DNA of 64,000 bases from Agriotes lineatus (taxonomy: Eukaryota; Arthropoda; Insecta; Coleoptera; Elateridae): NCBI GenBank assembly GCA_940337035.1, contig CALNHX010007703.1, forward strand, positions 1 to 64,000. Reading direction: 5' to 3'. A program made the translations under genes and the position numbers. Of this stretch, positions 41,897-52,974 are shown in pieces; position 1 is the stretch's first letter, and each line of letters starts with the position of its first letter. A model generated the notes under the pieces. It was not told the origin of the DNA, did no database searches, and saw only the letters and a program-made list of their open reading frames with translations.

Positions 41897-42169
41897 ATGG
41901 ACAAGCCTCGGCGAGAGACGGATATGGGTTCATCCGCCCCGGGACCTGATGGAACCCCGACCGAGACAACTCCTGCTGAACAACGGACCACTCCACCAAT
42001 GGCTACCGCCATTCAAGAGGCGCCGACCTTAAGGTACCCATTCACTTACAGGCCGCCTTCGGGTCGTCGCTTCAAGGTAACTCGCCTTGAGGCCAAGTAT
42101 GACCACATACATGCAGGCCGACGACAGGTGGAAACCTGCAGGCAAGCGAAACCTGCATGTGAGTGGTGA
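41897..42169 (+). pseudogene. N-terminal piece of the R2-like ORF, copy e
   Basis: ATG at 41,897 (MDKPRRETDMGSSAPGPD), Pro/Thr-rich, followed by YPFTYRPPSGRRFKV. It stops shortly after and is probably the N-terminus interrupted by the Harbinger insertion. The assignment rests on position and composition, not on a recognised domain. Confidence 0.35.
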
Positions 42170-42273
42170 TTTATCTTCAGTACGGACCCGAAGGCCTGAA
42201 CTTCTACTTTTCTTAAAATATACCTGCACGCCACAGCGAGTTTTGTGAGTTTTGTGTTTGAATTTTGAACAAT

Positions 42274-44414
42274 ATGAGTGAGAAGGCATGCAATAAGCCT
42301 GATTTCATAACAGGGCTGATAGATTTATATAGAAATAATCCCTGTTTGTGGCTCATAAAATCTAAACAATATGCAAACAAGCAATTGCGAGAAAAGGCAT
42401 ATTCCGTATTGTTACAATATTATAAAAATGTTGATACAAGCGCAACAATAGATACCGTAAAAAATAAAATTAATAATCTGAGGAGTTCGTTTAGAAAGGA
42501 ACTTCAGAAAGTCAATAAAAGTAAGAAATCGGGAATGAGCTCTGATGACGTATATAAACCGACACTTTGGTACTATAAACTGCTATTGTTTACGTCAGAT
42601 CAAGAGGAATCATTACAACCAATTTCCAATGACGACGACGAACATTATACGGAAGCAGAAATATCTGATGATCAGGTAAGAATTAAGAATGTTAGTTATA
42701 TATACTACTTCTCAATTGAACTGTTACCCCTACGATTTTTTAAATTAAGTTTTTGAATAAAGTGAGAGTTATGGGCAAGTAAGGTTTCTACATTTTATAA
42801 CAAAACTGGAGTTTTTCACTTTTTATTAAATTTAATATACAGAGAGTGGAACTCAACAGTTTTTTCTTATTATTTCTAGTGTATTGTATTAATCAGTAGG
42901 ATAGGAAAACAAAATACTATTTCACAAGTTTCTACGTTTTTCTTGAAAATATCCATTAAATTATATAAAATTATCTTGTCACGATACTTTTCCTTTATCC
43001 ATAAAGTATCGTTTGTAAATATCACGATTTTCTTTAGCTGTCTTTGATGGATTACGTCCATAACCATGTTGTAAATTATCTAACGTTTTTTCTCTTCTCC
43101 AATCGTCCATTATTATTTCCCCTGTATCAAGAACTTCAGTATCCATATTATTTTTAGATAAATACGAGTTGGTTGCATGCCGACGTAGAAAATTGTGTAG
43201 AGCACAACATGCAAGAACAATGTAATTGATTTTATTAGGTTTCATGTTAATTGTGTGGAAAATTCTAAATCGGTTAGCTAGTATCCCAAATGCATTTTTC
43301 ACTGTACGCCTAGCTCGACTTAATCTATAGTTGAAGATTCGCTCATCTGGTGTTAACTGTTTATGAGGAAAAGGTTTAAGTATGTATTCATGTAATGCAA
43401 AAGCATCGTCTGCTACAAAAACAAAATTCATGTTTTCTTTAGTAGATTCATTACTTGGTAGATTCATTTTACCTTGCATCAGTTTATCATGAAAGCTTGT
43501 AGCTTCTAAAACACCTCCATCAGAAACTCTCCCGTTGCAGCCGACACTGACATAAATAAATTCATAATCAGCATTAACAATTGCCATGAAGACGATGCTG
43601 TCATAATATTTATAGTTATAAAAGTAGGATCCACTATTAGCAGGTTTAACTATTCTGATATGTTTGCCATCAATAGATCCTCCACAATTTGGAAAATTCC
43701 ATCTACTCTCAAAATTCCTCGCAATATTTTGCCATTCTTCGAATGTACTTGGAAACTGAAATAAATATTATATTTTAGAGTGAGGAAATTCAAGATGTTG
43801 ACAATTCTGCAACTGCTCAACATGATGGCTTTGAAGATACGAATATGTCAATAACTTCGCCTCAGCCACAGACTTCGGCTAGTACTAGCAGGACTCCTTC
43901 AAGGACATCAACAGTTTCGACTAAACGTTATTGTCCTTCAAAAAGACGCTTACCAGAACAACAAGAAATTATTGAGAAGATTTATAACACGTTGTCAGAA
44001 AATGATAAGCCAGATGAATGTCAAACAATAGGAGACAATGTTGCTCACAAGTTGCGTCGAATAAACGAAGAACAGAAAATGTACGCTGAGAACTTGATTA
44101 ACCAAATTCTATTCTATTCCATGCAAAATGCATTAAATATTGATTTTAAAATTGTTTTGAACAAAATTGCCACAAAAGAAAATTTCCCTAGTTGTAGCTA
44201 TGACAAAAATCAAGTGCAAGTTTTAAATCAACCATATGTTTTCCAACCCGTATATCCGACACCACAACCATATAGACATCAATCTGAATGTAATGTTAAC
44301 TATGTTTACGCCAATTATTCTGAATCGTCTACATCACCATCTGCATATGGCCAAGAAGTTTTTCCTAACCAGGTCGTAACGGAGTTGTCTCAATTAATAA
44401 ACTTAGACAAATAA
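42274..44414 (+). CDS. Harbinger MADF-domain DNA-binding protein, two exons
   Basis: Exon 1 runs 42,274-42,675 and ends CAG|GTAAGA. Exon 2 runs 43,779-44,414 after a TATTTTAG acceptor. The frame continues without a break across the junction, giving about 345 residues. Residues 10-110 form a MADF domain (FITGLIDLYRNNPCLW, REKAYSVLLQYY, INNLRSSFRKELQKV, WYYKLLLF). The C-terminal part is Ser/Thr-rich, then helical (LRRINEEQKMYAENLINQIL), and ends in a BESS-like region. In PIF/Harbinger this protein brings the transposase to DNA. Its second exon lies inside the intron of the antisense transposase gene. No damage is visible in this gene. Confidence 0.85.
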
Positions 44415-44886
44415 AATTCTATCTATTTTTAATATTAGATATACACATATTACACATGTAGAAACAGAAATAAAGTTACTTTGTTTTACCTTTAAATATT
44501 CCTTTTTCAAAACTTCATAGATGAATTTGCACGTTTGATGTTGAAAACTTTAAATCCTCTAAACTGCGCCCTGTTGCAAGAAAACGTAGAGTTTCAATTA
44601 ATCTTTCTTTAGCAGTAATTGCCCTTCTCATTCTAGTATTTTTCTTAGATATGTGAGGTTTAACAAGTTTCAATAACTCTTCAAAAGACTCATCATCCAT
44701 ACGAAGATAATTTTTTAAATCATCTGTATGAGATCTTTGCAGCTTCTTTAGTAGTGTCATGTGAGACAATTTTTCTCTTTCCAGAAGCCCATATTTCACC
44801 CAAAATCGCTTTCGTTGCTTCCTCCGCTTTTGTAATAACGTTAAAAGTAGCAACGCCAACGTTTTCCTTTTTTTAAAATTAACCAT
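42979..44886 (-). pseudogene. PIF/Harbinger DDE transposase, two exons, damaged
   Basis: Exon 1 runs from ATG 44,886 to a GT donor near 44,496, and exon 2 from 43,755 (TTTCAG acceptor) to 42,979. Exon 1 has the helix-turn-helix-like region (YLRMDDESFEELLKLVKPHI, ERLIETLRFLATGRSLEDL). A deletion of roughly a dozen codons just after it changes the frame before TCKFIYEVLKKEYLK. Exon 2 has the first Asp in GGSIDGKHIRI and the second in FVADDAF. The third catalytic position, normally Glu in VxNAFGIL, is Lys (RRTVKNAFGILANRF). Two lesions in essential places make this copy inactive. Confidence 0.87.
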
Positions 44887-45031
44887 ATTATTATAGTACC
44901 GAAACAATTTCGACAACACGCAAAACTGTCGTTCGAATGACTAAATGTATATGGTAAACTATGAGGTGGCCTGCAGGCCTCGCCCTCTCCGGCCGATGCC
45001 TCAAGATTTCGCCTCTCTGGTGAACTGAATA

Positions 45032-46179
45032 ATGTGTGGCCCTAACGGGTCATTACCTTACGACCTAGTCGTCAGTCCATGGACTGCCGGGAGCCTGTTA
45101 AGTGAATGGGTACCTTTAGAAGCGTCACAACCAGAACCCAGCTCTGGCATCAAGAGGCCTGGGAAACCCCAACCTAAAAAGAGGTCCGAGATTAATTCTG
45201 GGCCCTCGCAGCCCCCAAGCACCACAAAGACCAAAGCACCCGCATTCAGATGCGAAAAGTGCGACCGGGCGTATCAGGCCAAGTATGCATTAAGCAGACA
45301 TATGAAGAAATGCAGCAAGCGCAACTGCACAAAGTGCTCGTTCTGCGGTGGCCGATTCCCGACATTTATCGGAGTCAGGCAGCATGAACGACGAGCTCAC
45401 CCCGAAGAGCATCGGAAGAAGCACGAGGGAAAATTGCCCGTGCCTGGAACCACAAGGATGACCCAAATCGCAGAAAGCGAGGCAAGATGTCCCAAAGGCA
45501 TGCGATATAAACAAGTAATGGCCGGAACCGGACTTACTGTCCAGCAAATCCGGTACAGGCGGGAAAAACCGGAATACAAGACATACCTGGAAAGGGCGCG
45601 AAGAGAACTGAGGAAGGACACAAACCCTACTATTAATCCCGACCCCTCTACCTTGAACCGCCCCTCCTCGTCAAACAATTCCGGCGACAGAGACAACACC
45701 ACACTCTATCACTCCCCTCCACCGTCCAGTCCTCTCACCCACCACCAGGAGCCCACCCACCAGGGGAGGCCCCAGAAACCAAACCAAATAAAAACCCCAA
45801 GAAAGGCACTTTCCACAGCGCGAGCGCGATCCAGCTCTCCTCGGCTACTAACTAACGAGATACGCGGTTGCAAATCAGAAGCGAGAGACGTGAACTACAG
45901 ACCCCTACCAACACCGGAGAACACACCTACAGAAGAGAGTAAAACAACGACACCAGCACTACCCAGGAACCTGAAGTCAAGAGGCCGCCACCCGCAGCCA
46001 AGACCACCTGGAAATCCACTTGTGGAACATGAGCAAGCGGCGACGCCAACAACCCCTAGGCGCCGCGAGCCAAGAACCCACTACCCACATCCAGGACCCG
46101 GGTCGGCAGACGAGCCTCCTAGCTCGCCAGACGAGCCAGATCCACCACCACCACCAAGAAGGCCAGATCCACCGGCACC
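45032..46179 (+). pseudogene. R2-like ORF, copy e, zinc-finger part
   Basis: Contains CCHC (CEKCDRAYQAKYALSRHMKKC) and CCHH (CSFCGGRFPTFIGVRQHERRAH) fingers. The Myb-like segment GLTVQQIRYRREKPEYKTYL is followed by RARRELRKD. The finger pair and order equal copies c and d, so it belongs to the same R2 group. A long Pro/Arg-rich linker follows. At codon GGCACC (46,171-46,179) the reading is broken by the Mutator-like insertion, and it continues at 56,627. Before 45,032 there are stops in this frame. Confidence 0.82.
46171..46179 (+). repeat. 9-bp target duplication, left (ACCGGCACC)
   Basis: Matches ACCGCCACC at 56,627-56,635 at 8 of 9 positions and flanks the ends of the Mutator-like element. 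Nine bases is the typical MULE target duplication. Confidence 0.8.
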
Positions 46180-46310
46180 GGTTCTAGGTAAATAGACCGA
46201 ACTCAATAGACCGAAAGGCAGTTGACCGAACTCAATTGACCGAAAAGCAATAGACCGAAACGTCACTAGACCGAAACAGCAATAGACCGAAAATCACTTG
46301 GTCGAAAATA
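46180..46310 (+). repeat. Left terminal inverted repeat of the MULE
   Basis: Built from about eight copies of an 11-17 bp unit ending in GACCGAA, separated by ACTCAA, AGCAAT, CGTCACT and similar. The reverse complement, with the same words in opposite order, lies at 56,503-56,626. Confidence 0.85.
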
Positions 46311-47325
46311 TGTTATGGTTAAAGTACACATTCGGTAAATGTGCACATTAAATATCTTGAAAAATTACATTTATTTATTAACAATAGCATCAATAGAAAC
46401 ATTTACTCAAACAGCGTCCCAGACAGACAAGTCTATTAGATAAAGAATGTTATTTGAAATGTTGCTTAGAATTAATAGTAGGTGTCACATATAAGGTCAC
46501 AGCCACCTGCTCTAAAAAACAATTTCCACTGGTTTTCCTTATTCTTCTACTACCCTGCGAATTACTAAACGCGATACTTCAAAGTTAATTTATTGACGGA
46601 TACCATAAGAGTGTATCGTCAAAGTTGAGTTTCGGTCACTTAACCTGAAATTTGTGTGGCCCGAAATTGATGCTAAAAATCTCATGTTTCTGTCAACAAA
46701 GACACGAGTATCTTAAAAAAATTAATAATACGCGATCCAAACATCAATAGCAATTCAAAGCAATTATAATTTTTAATAGAAATGTTATAACAAATATTTC
46801 CAAATAACATTATTGCATATTTTGGAAAATAAGGGTACTTTATTCTTGAGCCATTTTCATATTTTCGAACTTCCCCCGTGTACGGAAAGGGATAATTAAA
46901 TTTTGACAAGTGCATTTATAGTTTGAGAACAAGCAGGGTTTTTTTATAGAGTGATTTTTTTTGAGAAGTCAAAAATAAACTTTTTTCCCCCATTGTAACC
47001 CAATCCGTGGACATACTGTATAACAATTTTCTATTTTATAATATATTTCGTCTTTTGTTACTTACCTTAAAAGATTTGTTGGCGGTAATTGCACTTAAGC
47101 TGGTAGACATAATCCACATGCACTTTAGATAAAAATCTTCAAATTGAAATAGTTCTACGTATTATCTATAAATCTGCATTCCTGTCGATTTGGGAACAGA
47201 TAAGCACAATACATGTTCAAATACTGCATAATACTGCGCAATGCAGAGATTTTTAAAAATAAAAGGGTAACTTCCAGTTTTTTAAAATTTTGTAAACCTT
47301 CTTCGTCCGGTTATTACTTTATTAT
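46311..47325. other. AT-rich interior of the MULE with diverged repeats
   Basis: No gene. The segment 46,440-46,680 (AGTAGGTGTCACATATAAGG, CTTCAAAGTTAATTTATTGA, GTATCGTCAAAGTTGAGTTTC) recurs in direct orientation at 48,854-49,060. The segment 46,775-46,925 recurs inverted at 48,735-48,865 (GAATAAAGTACC and TGCACTTG are common words), and again directly at about 49,551-49,640. Confidence 0.6.
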
Positions 47326-47455
47326 TATTTTTTCCCGTCGACACTTTTTTCCGCTGCATTTTTTTCCGTCGGCACTTTTTTCCGCGGAACTTTTTTCCGC
47401 GGCACTTTTTTCCATCGGCTCTGTTTTCCAGGCACTTTTTTCCGCCACCCCATTT
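47326..47455. repeat. Degenerate short tandem repeat (CACTTTTTTCCGCGG type)
   Basis: Seven or so copies of a 17-20 bp unit, CGGCACTTTTTTCCGC, just before the next MITE. The short-unit design resembles the modular termini of the MULE. I found no inverted partner. Confidence 0.65.
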
Positions 47456-48045
47456 TTTCGTATCTCCTATAGTTATCAAGATTCCCTATGAAAACATCGA
47501 AATTGCCTTAACCTGTAACCTTGGAATACAGTTTATGGGCTTCGTATGCGTTAGACGGAAATAGACATATGATTTAAAATCTAGTATCCTAGGATTTAGT
47601 GTTTTCTGAAAACGAAACACCTCCATTCTGGGGATACTAGATGTTAATCGCATATAAGTATTTCTGTCTAATGCATACAAAGCTCATAAGCTGTATTCCA
47701 ACTCATTTGATTACCTTTGTTCACATTTTCCGCCACCAATCTGTATAAAGCTAACTAGCAATTTAACCAATTCTGTCATTTCAACCCAACTTGCCTTTCG
47801 CGAGAGAACATTAGAGGCATTAAAATTTCGACGGAAAACTCAATGGGTGGAAATTCAGAATACACATTACAAGACTTCGCAAATTCTTAACATTCGGATA
47901 CCTACAATACCTAATTATCTTTTCTTTTGCTAAGGGAGCTCAAATCTATTTTCGTGAATAAGCTTGGTCTCTGTCGCAGTCTTCAGGTTAAGGCAATTTC
48001 TATGTTTTCATAGGGAATCTCGATAACTATAGGAGATATGGAAAA
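47455..48045. mobile_element. MITE-like element with 55-60 bp inverted ends
   Basis: TATCTCCTATAGTTATCAAG at 47,461 and its complement CGATAACTATAGGAGATA near 48,021-48,038 begin inverted arms. The arms run to 47,514 and from 47,984 (CCTTAACCTG / CAGGTTAAGG). The interior includes an imperfect palindrome at 47,518-47,745. Confidence 0.7.
47518..47745. repeat. Imperfect palindrome, first copy
   Basis: TTGGAATACAGTTTATGGGC is complementary to GCTCATAAGCTGTATTCCAA at the other end, with ATCTAGTATCC / GGATACTAGAT near the centre. It ends with CCGCCACCAATCTGTATA, which is found inverted at 48,361-48,380. Confidence 0.7.
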
Positions 48046-48360
48046 ATTGATTCCCTTCCTCGAACTCTTTTTTCCAGAAAAGCTTAATGGTTAAAACCAA
48101 AATGGGCTACCGTCTTTTGTTTTCGAGTTATAAACAAAACTTTAATTTTTCGATTTTTCGTTTTTTGACAATATCTCGCTTATTTATAAAAATAGATAAA
48201 AGTAATTTGACGTTCTTCTGGCACCTTTTCGATACAAATGCAGTGGGTAGTCAGTTATTCAAAAAAAGTTTTAAAATTGTATTTTTGTAGATGAAATCCA
48301 TAGTTGTATGTGGTATCATGAGTAAGAGATGTTTTTCCCATTCCAGTGTTATATATCATA
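48046..48360. other. AT-rich interval between foldbacks
   Basis: No supported gene or structure apart from T-rich tracts. The one frame here is of low-complexity composition. Confidence 0.4.
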
Positions 48361-48645
48361 ATATACAGATTGGTGGCGGAAAATGTGAACATAAGTAATC
48401 AAATGTTTGTGAATACAGTTTATGGACTTTGTATGCGTTAGGCATAAACAGACCTATATGCGATTAACATCTAGTATTCGCAGAATCAAAAGGTTTTGTT
48501 TTTAGAAAACACCGAATTCTAGGATACTAGATTTTAAATCATATATGTCTACTTCTGTCTAACGCATACAAAGCCCATAAACTGTATTCTAACTCAATGG
48601 ACTGCCTATATTCACACTATCCACCACCAATCTGTATAATATAAC
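48361..48645. repeat. Imperfect palindrome, second copy
   Basis: Starts TATACAGATTGGTGGCGGAA and ends CCACCACCAATCTGTATAAT. The interior has TACAGTTTATGGACTTTGTA versus TACAAAGCCCATAAACTGTA. It is related to the copy at 47,518-47,745, and the GGTGG arms of the two copies pair with each other as well. Confidence 0.7.
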
Positions 48646-49101
48646 ATATACTGTCCCTCATAAATTTGTAACACATGGATTTTTTTTATCATCCATTTAT
48701 CAGAGTGTTTTATTCCTGATACAAGTTCTACATCTTCTCAAACTAAAAATGCACTTGCCAAAATGTAAATATATTCGTATACAGGGGAGGTTCAAAAATG
48801 AAATGAAAATGGTTCAAGAATAAAGTACCGTTATTTTTCAAAATAGACAAAAATGTTATTTAAAGAGGTTAAAAGTAGGTGTCAAACATAAAGTCACAGT
48901 TACTTGCTCCGAAAACATTTTTTTCTGGTTTCTCCTATTTTTTTCTTACCACGCTGTGTATTACCAAATGAAATACTTCAAAGTTAACTTATCAACGGAT
49001 ACGATAAACGTGTATTGTCAAACCTGAGTTTCCCTCACTTAGCAACCAGGATATTACGTGATTCAAAATCAGTGCAAACAAATTTCAATTATAATTTTTT
49101 T

Positions 49102-49475
49102 CGTTGATCGTTTATTTATGGGTCCATTAATGTATAGAGAATCGTCTATTAATGACCCTTACTAATGAATATTTTTTATTAATAAACGATTTTAAAAATC
49201 TGTTTATGTTGGTGGAACTGTAAGTCTATGTCAAATTCGAGGTTAACAGGTTAGGTTTTGCGTCAGTTTTGACACAAACTGACTCAAAACCTAATCTGCT
49301 AACCTCATATTTGACATGACTTACAATGTCACGAACATAAACAGTGCCAACCTAAGAAAAAAATCACAACCATTTATGGTCACCCGGTACCATTAATGTC
49401 ACGACTTTTAAGTGTCAAATTCTTTTCATGGAATAAAATTAGATTCTCTTCAAATAATATACGATCAACGGAAAA
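49102..49475. mobile_element. Foldback MITE with long hairpin
   Basis: CGTTGATCGT at 49,102 is complementary to ACGATCAACGG near 49,464. The core arms 49,201-49,272 and 49,275-49,344 (GTTTATGTT ... TTTGACA / complement) form a long near-perfect hairpin around GTCAGTTTTGACACAAACTGAC. No coding sequence. Confidence 0.72.
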
Positions 49476-49620
49476 ATATTGTCGCGCATTAAAATGTCTC
49501 GATTATTAATCGCTCTCATTAACATACTTGTTTGTTAAATAACTATTAAGAGATATGATATAACAAATACTTCCAATTAACATTTTTGTGTATTTTAAAA
49601 AATAAGAGTACCTTTTTTTT

Positions 49621-49868
49621 CAATCATTTTATTTTTTTATTCAAGGAAAATCGGTTCTGAAAGATAATTTTTAAATTTAAATATGATTTTTGTAATTTGC
49701 TAGAAATATGTTCCTTAAATCTTAATTTGTTATCGATGATAAGTCCTAGATTTTTACAAGAATCTTTAATTTACAATGACATATCCCTTATTTTAATAGA
49801 TATGTTATTAACTTTGGCATCTCTAGTTTTTGCCCTCCCAAATAACATCACATAACATTTACTTGCAT
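49621..49868 (-). pseudogene. CR1/Jockey-like RT fragment, downstream half
   Basis: The minus strand reads KCYVMLFGRAKTRDA, then NLGLIIDNKLRFKEHISS, the palm/thumb part of a CR1- or Jockey-like reverse transcriptase, with one stop. It continues the frame found at 54,536-54,726 across the LTR insertion, since the TSD GCAT is inside the codons after QINA. Confidence 0.8.
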
Positions 49869-51429
49869 TGTAACGATTCGCCCAGTAGAAACGCGTTTTT
49901 CTGAATTGAAATCAATTCGCGCGTTCCAGCCTAGCGATTTCTACGTCACAAATTTGAATTTTTCGCACGCGCGGCCGGCTACGCCATCAAGAAATCCCTG
50001 CTCCACGTATCCCCCACTTGGAATGGCCGAGGTGATTGTCTGATGCACGAAGCCCGAAGAAAAAGCTATAAAAGCCGCTTCTCGTCCGTTCCAAGGGGCA
50101 GACTTCATTGAGACTTCATTCATACATTCATCCGCATACATTCCAGTATCCTTCCAGCCCCAAATCCTCCCCAATCCTGCTCCTTGTCCGACCGTTTAGA
50201 GAATTATTATTCCTGCCGAAACTCCAGATCCCGATTTCCAGTAACAGTTCCCGTTGTTACAACCGAACCCGAGGCCTTAACGTTTTAATCATATCTAAAT
50301 TACATACCTGACATATTCGAGACGAAGGGTTCACCGCCAAACCGTTTCATATGTCGATCTCGTAATAATTAAATCACTAATCCCTGTTAGCACCCGGTAT
50401 TAATATTTATAATACAAATTTCCCTGCAAGGCGTATTCGAGACGACGGGTTAACAACCAAGCCGTTTCATATGCCGACTTCGTAATAATAAATAAATTGC
50501 TAAACCCTGTTGAAAATCCGGTATAAAAATTATATTCAAAATTCTCCTGGAGGACGTTGGCCAATAACTATATCAAACTTCCCTGCAAGGCATATTCGAG
50601 ACGAAGGGGTAACCACCAAGCCGTTTCATATGTCAATTAAGTAACAATAATTCTACAAACCTGTATAACATTTGTTCAGTCCGGATATATTAGATTTCAT
50701 GTAGCCGACCTTCTGCAAGTCCCGATAAGATCACGTTTAATTTCTGTTTGACTACAGGTTTTACTCACCGTACAAACCAGATCCCACCGCATCTCCGGAG
50801 GGCGACTGCCGTGACGACGTTGTCTCCACGTTCGCTGAAGACACGAAGCCGAGCTCCAGGTGGATAAACGTCGTCAACTTCCCATCCTGCCGCATCACGA
50901 ACTAGCACAACACCCATGCCACCGGGCACTTGCCAAACGCCGCTCTATCCCGGCGTTGTAAGTATTTAATCCTGATATAACCGCTAAAAACTTCTGTTCA
51001 CAGTTGCACGTGTATTTTGACATTCCTGACCGAGTTTCGAACGTAGTGGTTGGCAGCATTGAAACCAAATCCGAACCGGCATTCCCGACCAGTGGCGTTC
51101 CGCCAATTTCCCCAGAGGGCGGCTCACCGGACCTTCGTTACATGGACGCAGTACGGGTTGCCGAGGCGTAAGGAACGAACAACCGAGCAACCAGCGCAAT
51201 TATTGAAAATTTATTGTTAAATACATTTTGTTTGATTTCTTAAGAACAAAACCTATGTTTGTACATATTTAACATTATAATTAAACTGTTTAACATTCTC
51301 CTAGTGTTTGCTTGCTAGTATTCAAGTGTATATCTGAGTGGACGAAATTATTTCTCCGACTGACAAACTACCCGAAGGAAATTCATTAAATTCATTAGCC
51401 CTAATTAGCAGAGGGCTGGTACCGTTGCA
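49869..51429 (+). repeat. 5' LTR
   Basis: TG...CA ends. TATAAAAG occurs near 50,067, a plausible promoter. Three internal direct repeats start at TATTCGAGACGA (50,314, 50,434, 50,593), followed by AACCGTTTCATATG-type words. The ORFs in it are not conserved genes. Confidence 0.93.
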
Positions 51430-51431
51430 AA

Positions 51432-51450
51432 TGGCGCCCGAGCAGGGACC
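51432..51450 (+). promoter_or_regulatory. Primer-binding site resembling tRNA-Lys(UUU)
   Basis: TGGCGCCCGAGCAGGGAC lies two bases after the LTR. It matches the well-known lentiviral tRNA-Lys3 primer site TGGCGCCCGAACAGGGAC at 17 of 18 positions, so tRNA-Lys(UUU) is the likely primer. Confidence 0.85.
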
Positions 51451-52974
51451 TGAGCTCAGATATACATAGAAATTAGCAAGCACCCGCCGGAAGCTCCTGA
51501 ACTAGAATTTGGCACCCGAGACCTGAAAAATATTTGTTTAAAATTTTGTAATATGAAAAATTTACAAAACCTGTTACAGTATAGCCGTCCAGCGAAATCT
51601 TCCGGAACCCAGAACCAGCCAGAACCAGTGATGTCCAGTATAGAATTCCTAGATCCCTGTCCAAGTCCTCTCCTGTGCCCAGATAAGATCTTTCCGAAAT
51701 CCAGTCTAGTCCGTAAATCCTCCTGCACCCTCAGGGGTCAGCCTCATCAGCTGACACGGGCCGAGCGTTCCCGAGGCACCCGAGCGAATCCCAGATGAAG
51801 AAGATGGTCGGAATGCCAAAAGATGGCCGAAGACAGGACAATCCAGATGTCCGCGAGTGGAAGTCTTCGTGTGCCAGTTCCGCCGTTGTATCCGACATTT
51901 TTCAATCCCAGAGCCGCTGGTATCCGCATATAAGTGCCTGGTGAATCTGAAAAAGTGAGATATGTAAGTTTGTGTGAATGCCGCCATAGTTAGCATGAAT
52001 GCTTACCCTGAAAGATCATCCTTTTGAAGCGTGCTTCTGTCACCGTGAACCCGGGTGATGACAGGAGATGGTAGACTATAAGTCGAAGCTTGGAGGTGAA
52101 AATGCGTTTTCGGTGCCAGAATCCTGAGTCCAGTATGCCGTTTTCTGGAAAGTGTACGCTGGTTCCCGCAGCCTCTGCAATTTCCTCTAGTGAGATTGTT
52201 GTGTGAAAAAAGGTTATCCTGCAACCTGGATCCTTTCGCAGACTTAGAATCTCCTAGTGTGAATGTAGGTCGATACCGCGACCGATGCATTTATTCAGAG
52301 ATGAATTCGCTCCAGAGAACCCTGCTAGTGTGATTACGTTGATACCGCAACTGTGTCCACTTCGTGAGTTTGAAACTCTTCGCTTAATCCAGATAAGCGT
52401 TAGAGTGTGTTCCAGATGAATGCATTTGTGACAATGCGATTCCAGAGTGAATGCAACTGTGTATCCGCTCCATGAGTATGAGGCTCTTCGCTTAATCCAG
52501 ATAAGCGTTAGGGACTATTCCAGTTGAGTGCACCTGTAACAGAGCGATCGATTTTAAAATGCGATTGATTTTAAAGTGTGATTGATGATACTGACGTTTT
52601 TTTTCTCTCCTTCTAAAGCGTACTTTTACCCCCGTAAACCCGGCCAACAGTAAAAGTTTGTAGGTACTCCGAAGCTTGAAGGAGAAGATGTGGAAAAGAA
52701 GTCGTTTTTTTTTCTGTACCAGTGCCTGTAGGTTTAATCCCGTGCACCTGTTTCCTGGATATTGTACGCCGGTCTCCGCGGCCTATGCAATATCTCCCCA
52801 GTTGAAGAGTTGTGTGAAAGTGAATTGCCCTGAAACCTGAATACTTTCACATCCCTAAATATTCCCAGAATGTATACTGAAAGACATGAATGCTTTCTGT
52901 GTCGAGATCTCCAGGTATCTTCACGATGTCTTCTCCGCCGGTGGTCCTTCCTTTTTCCCGAGAGGAGGATCATG
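51451..52974 (+). other. Internal region of the LTR element without retroviral genes
   Basis: No gag-pol domain in any frame. A diverged duplication is present: 52,014-52,270 and 52,608-52,880 share AAGCGTRCTT, CGTGAACCCG, GTACGCYGGT and GTGTGAA words in the same order. TTCGCTTAATCCAGATAAGC occurs twice about 108 bp apart (52,379 and 52,487). A purine-rich tract AGAGGAGGAT near 52,961-52,970 precedes the 3' LTR. Confidence 0.75.

Larger units (their letters stand above)
42150..44960. mobile_element. PIF/Harbinger DNA transposon (boundaries approximate)
   Basis: Carries the two genes of the superfamily: a MADF/Myb-like DNA-binding protein on the plus strand and a DDE transposase on the minus strand. 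I could not define terminal inverted repeats. A similar AGGTGG(AAA)CCTGCAGGC sequence occurs near both ends (42,126-42,143 and 44,971-44,985), but in direct, not inverted, orientation. Confidence 0.75.

Noticed and set aside
42120..44990. Harbinger terminal inverted repeats
   Set aside because: The AGGTGG...CCTGCAGGC similarity near both ends is a direct repeat around a palindromic PstI-like word, not an inverted repeat, and no TWA duplication is clear.
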